From NCBI GenBank assembly GCA_947380655.1, contig CANCRX010000126.1, forward strand, positions 1-7,132: a DNA stretch of 7,132 nt, written 5' to 3'. The DNA is from Alcaligenaceae bacterium. GTDB lineage: Bacteria > Pseudomonadota > Gammaproteobacteria > Burkholderiales > Burkholderiaceae_B. Positions 6,014 through 7,132 of this stretch are shown one piece after another. The notes under the pieces are model-generated. The model was given only the letters and a program-made list of their open reading frames with translations, searched no databases and was not told the DNA's origin. Both the position numbers and the translations under genes were made by a program. Position 1 is the first letter of the stretch, and each line of letters begins with the position of its first letter.

Positions 6014-7132
6014 TTAAGTCAAAACGATGTCGTATTGTTCTTGTGTGTAACCCGTTGCGACTTCCAACGAAATTTGTTTGCCGATAAAATCTCCAAGCAT
6101 CGCCAAGTGCTGGCTTTCTTCTTCAAGAAATAAATCCACCACCGCTTGTGAGGCGAGGATACGGAATTCTTTTGGATTGAATTGACGTGCCTCGCGCAAG
6201 ATCTCACGAAGAATCTCATAGGCAATGCTGCGGCTGGTGCGCACGTTGCCACGACTCTGGCAGGTCGGGCAGGGTTCGCAGAGCTGGTGTGCTAATGAAT
6301 CCCGTGTCCGTTTACGTGTCATTTCTACTAAGCCGAGCTGCGTAAAGCCATTGACTGTCATTCGGGTACGATCGGGGGCGAGAGCTTTCTTTAGTTCAGC
6401 TAATACGGCTTCCCGATGTTCTTCATCATCCATATCAATGAAATCAAGAATGATGATTCCGCCGAGATTGCGTAAGCGCAGTTGTCGTGCGATCGCTTGC
6501 GCAGCTTCGAGGTTGGTTTTAAAAATCGTATCGTCAAAATTCCTGCCGCCAACAAACCCGCCTGTGTTCACGTCTACCGTCGTGAGTGCTTCTGTTTGGT
6601 CGATGATCAGGTAGCCGCCCGATTTCAGATCTACACGGCGTGATAGTGCACGCACGATTTCTTCTTCGATATTCGCCGTATCAAATAGCGCACGTTCACT
6701 GTTGTGATGATGAATGCGTTCGAGTACAGAAGGCGTATAGATCTTGGCCCATTCTTCGAGCTCGGCGCAGACAGTACGCGAGTCCACCAGGATCTGGTTG
6801 GTGATTGGTGTCACCATATCTCGCAACACACGCTGAGCGAGTGTCAGGTCTTGATGCAGCAGACTCGCTGGGGGCAGGGTGCGTGCACCTGTCTGAACGC
6901 TGGTCCAAAGTTTTTTGAGATACGCAAGATCGGCACTGAGCTCTTCGTCGCCGGCACCCTCCGCTTGGGTCCGCACAATAAAACCACCTTTTTCGTCTTT
7001 TGGAACCAAGGCCTGCACGCGATCACGCAAGATTTGGCGATCCTCCTCTGAACCTATTTTCTGAGAAATACCTATATGAGGATCATTTGGCAGGTAAACC
7101 AGCATACGACCTGCAATACTTATTTGTGTCGA
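6014..7132 (-). CDS. rng: Ribonuclease G, 5' end beyond the window
   Basis: An endoribonuclease of the RNase E/G family, which cleaves single-stranded AU-rich RNA, matures the 16S rRNA 5' end and acts in mRNA decay. The frame stays open to the window edge: before the Met at 7105 it reads STQISIAGR, matching the conserved region that precedes the LVFMP stretch of E. coli RNase G, so that Met is internal. About 372 residues are present of roughly 490; the S1 domain is missing from view. Counting from that Met, the Mg-binding aspartates are D178 (TTVDVNTGGF) and D221 (IILDFIDMD), 43 residues apart as D303 and D346 in RNase E. The zinc-link CPTC (C279, C282) lies 58 residues on, the same spacing as C404 in RNase E. 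It stops after YTQEQYDIVLT, like RNase G (YNQEQFDVVMM), with no long C-terminal scaffold, so it is RNase G and not RNase E. katG follows downstream. Confidence 0.95.
   Translation of the reverse strand, partial: STQISIAGRMLVYLPNDPHIGISQKIGSEEDRQILRDRVQALVPKDEKGGFIVRTQAEGAGDEELSADLAYLKKLWTSVQTGARTLPPASLLHQDLTLAQRVLRDMVTPITNQILVDSRTVCAELEEWAKIYTPSVLERIHHHNSERALFDTANIEEEIVRALSRRVDLKSGGYLIIDQTEALTTVDVNTGGFVGGRNFDDTIFKTNLEAAQAIARQLRLRNLGGIIILDFIDMDDEEHREAVLAELKKALAPDRTRMTVNGFTQLGLVEMTRKRTRDSLAHQLCEPCPTCQSRGNVRTSRSIAYEILREILREARQFNPKEFRILASQAVVDLFLEEESQHLAMLGDFIGKQISLEVATGYTQEQYDIVLT

Noticed and set aside
6225..6614. 129-codon open frame on the plus strand inside rng
   Set aside because: It lies opposite the RNase G catalytic region; its Ser/Arg-rich translation is the usual shadow of a conserved gene.
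1..7132. Mobile element, CRISPR, prophage, defence or other novel multi-gene system
   Set aside because: Every long open frame is a recognisable core or envelope gene or its shadow; no transposase, integrase, direct-repeat array, tRNA gene or unexplained gap over 300 bases is present.

Overview
The window (about 7.1 kb, GC near 50% by eye) reads as ordinary chromosomal DNA from a Gram-negative bacterium. A lipid A flippase (MsbA), a family 9 glycosyltransferase of the LPS heptosyltransferase type, an RNase G and a bifunctional catalase-peroxidase together point to Proteobacteria. The protein flavour and the short GGTAAAAT-type promoter core suggest a betaproteobacterium, perhaps Burkholderiales, but no marker gene here settles the genus.

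Left part (1-3710): an envelope block. The first 62 bases hold the 3' end of a plus-strand gene, possibly a glycosyltransferase. Converging on it are two tightly spaced minus-strand genes, a family 9 glycosyltransferase followed 7 nt later by a two-helix membrane protein with a DUF218 (SanA/ElyC/YdcF-like) domain. The glycosyltransferase diverges from msbA on the plus strand across a very short shared promoter region. These genes fit LPS and cell-envelope assembly: sugar transfer to the LPS core, flipping of the lipid A-core across the inner membrane, and a DUF218 protein of a family linked to envelope integrity.

Right part (3712-7132): two minus-strand genes, the 3' three quarters of rng (RNase G, its 5' end lies beyond the window) and then a complete katG (catalase-peroxidase). 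A 106-nt AT-rich spacer separates them, and katG has a clear Shine-Dalgarno sequence. katG converges with msbA, with a single base between the two stop codons.

All catalytic and cofactor residues that could be checked in MsbA, KatG and RNase G are present, so these genes look intact and functional. No tRNA, rRNA, CRISPR array, insertion sequence, phage gene, toxin-antitoxin pair or other mobile or defence system was seen. No undescribed system is evident; the findings are modest points about gene starts, junctions and regulation.
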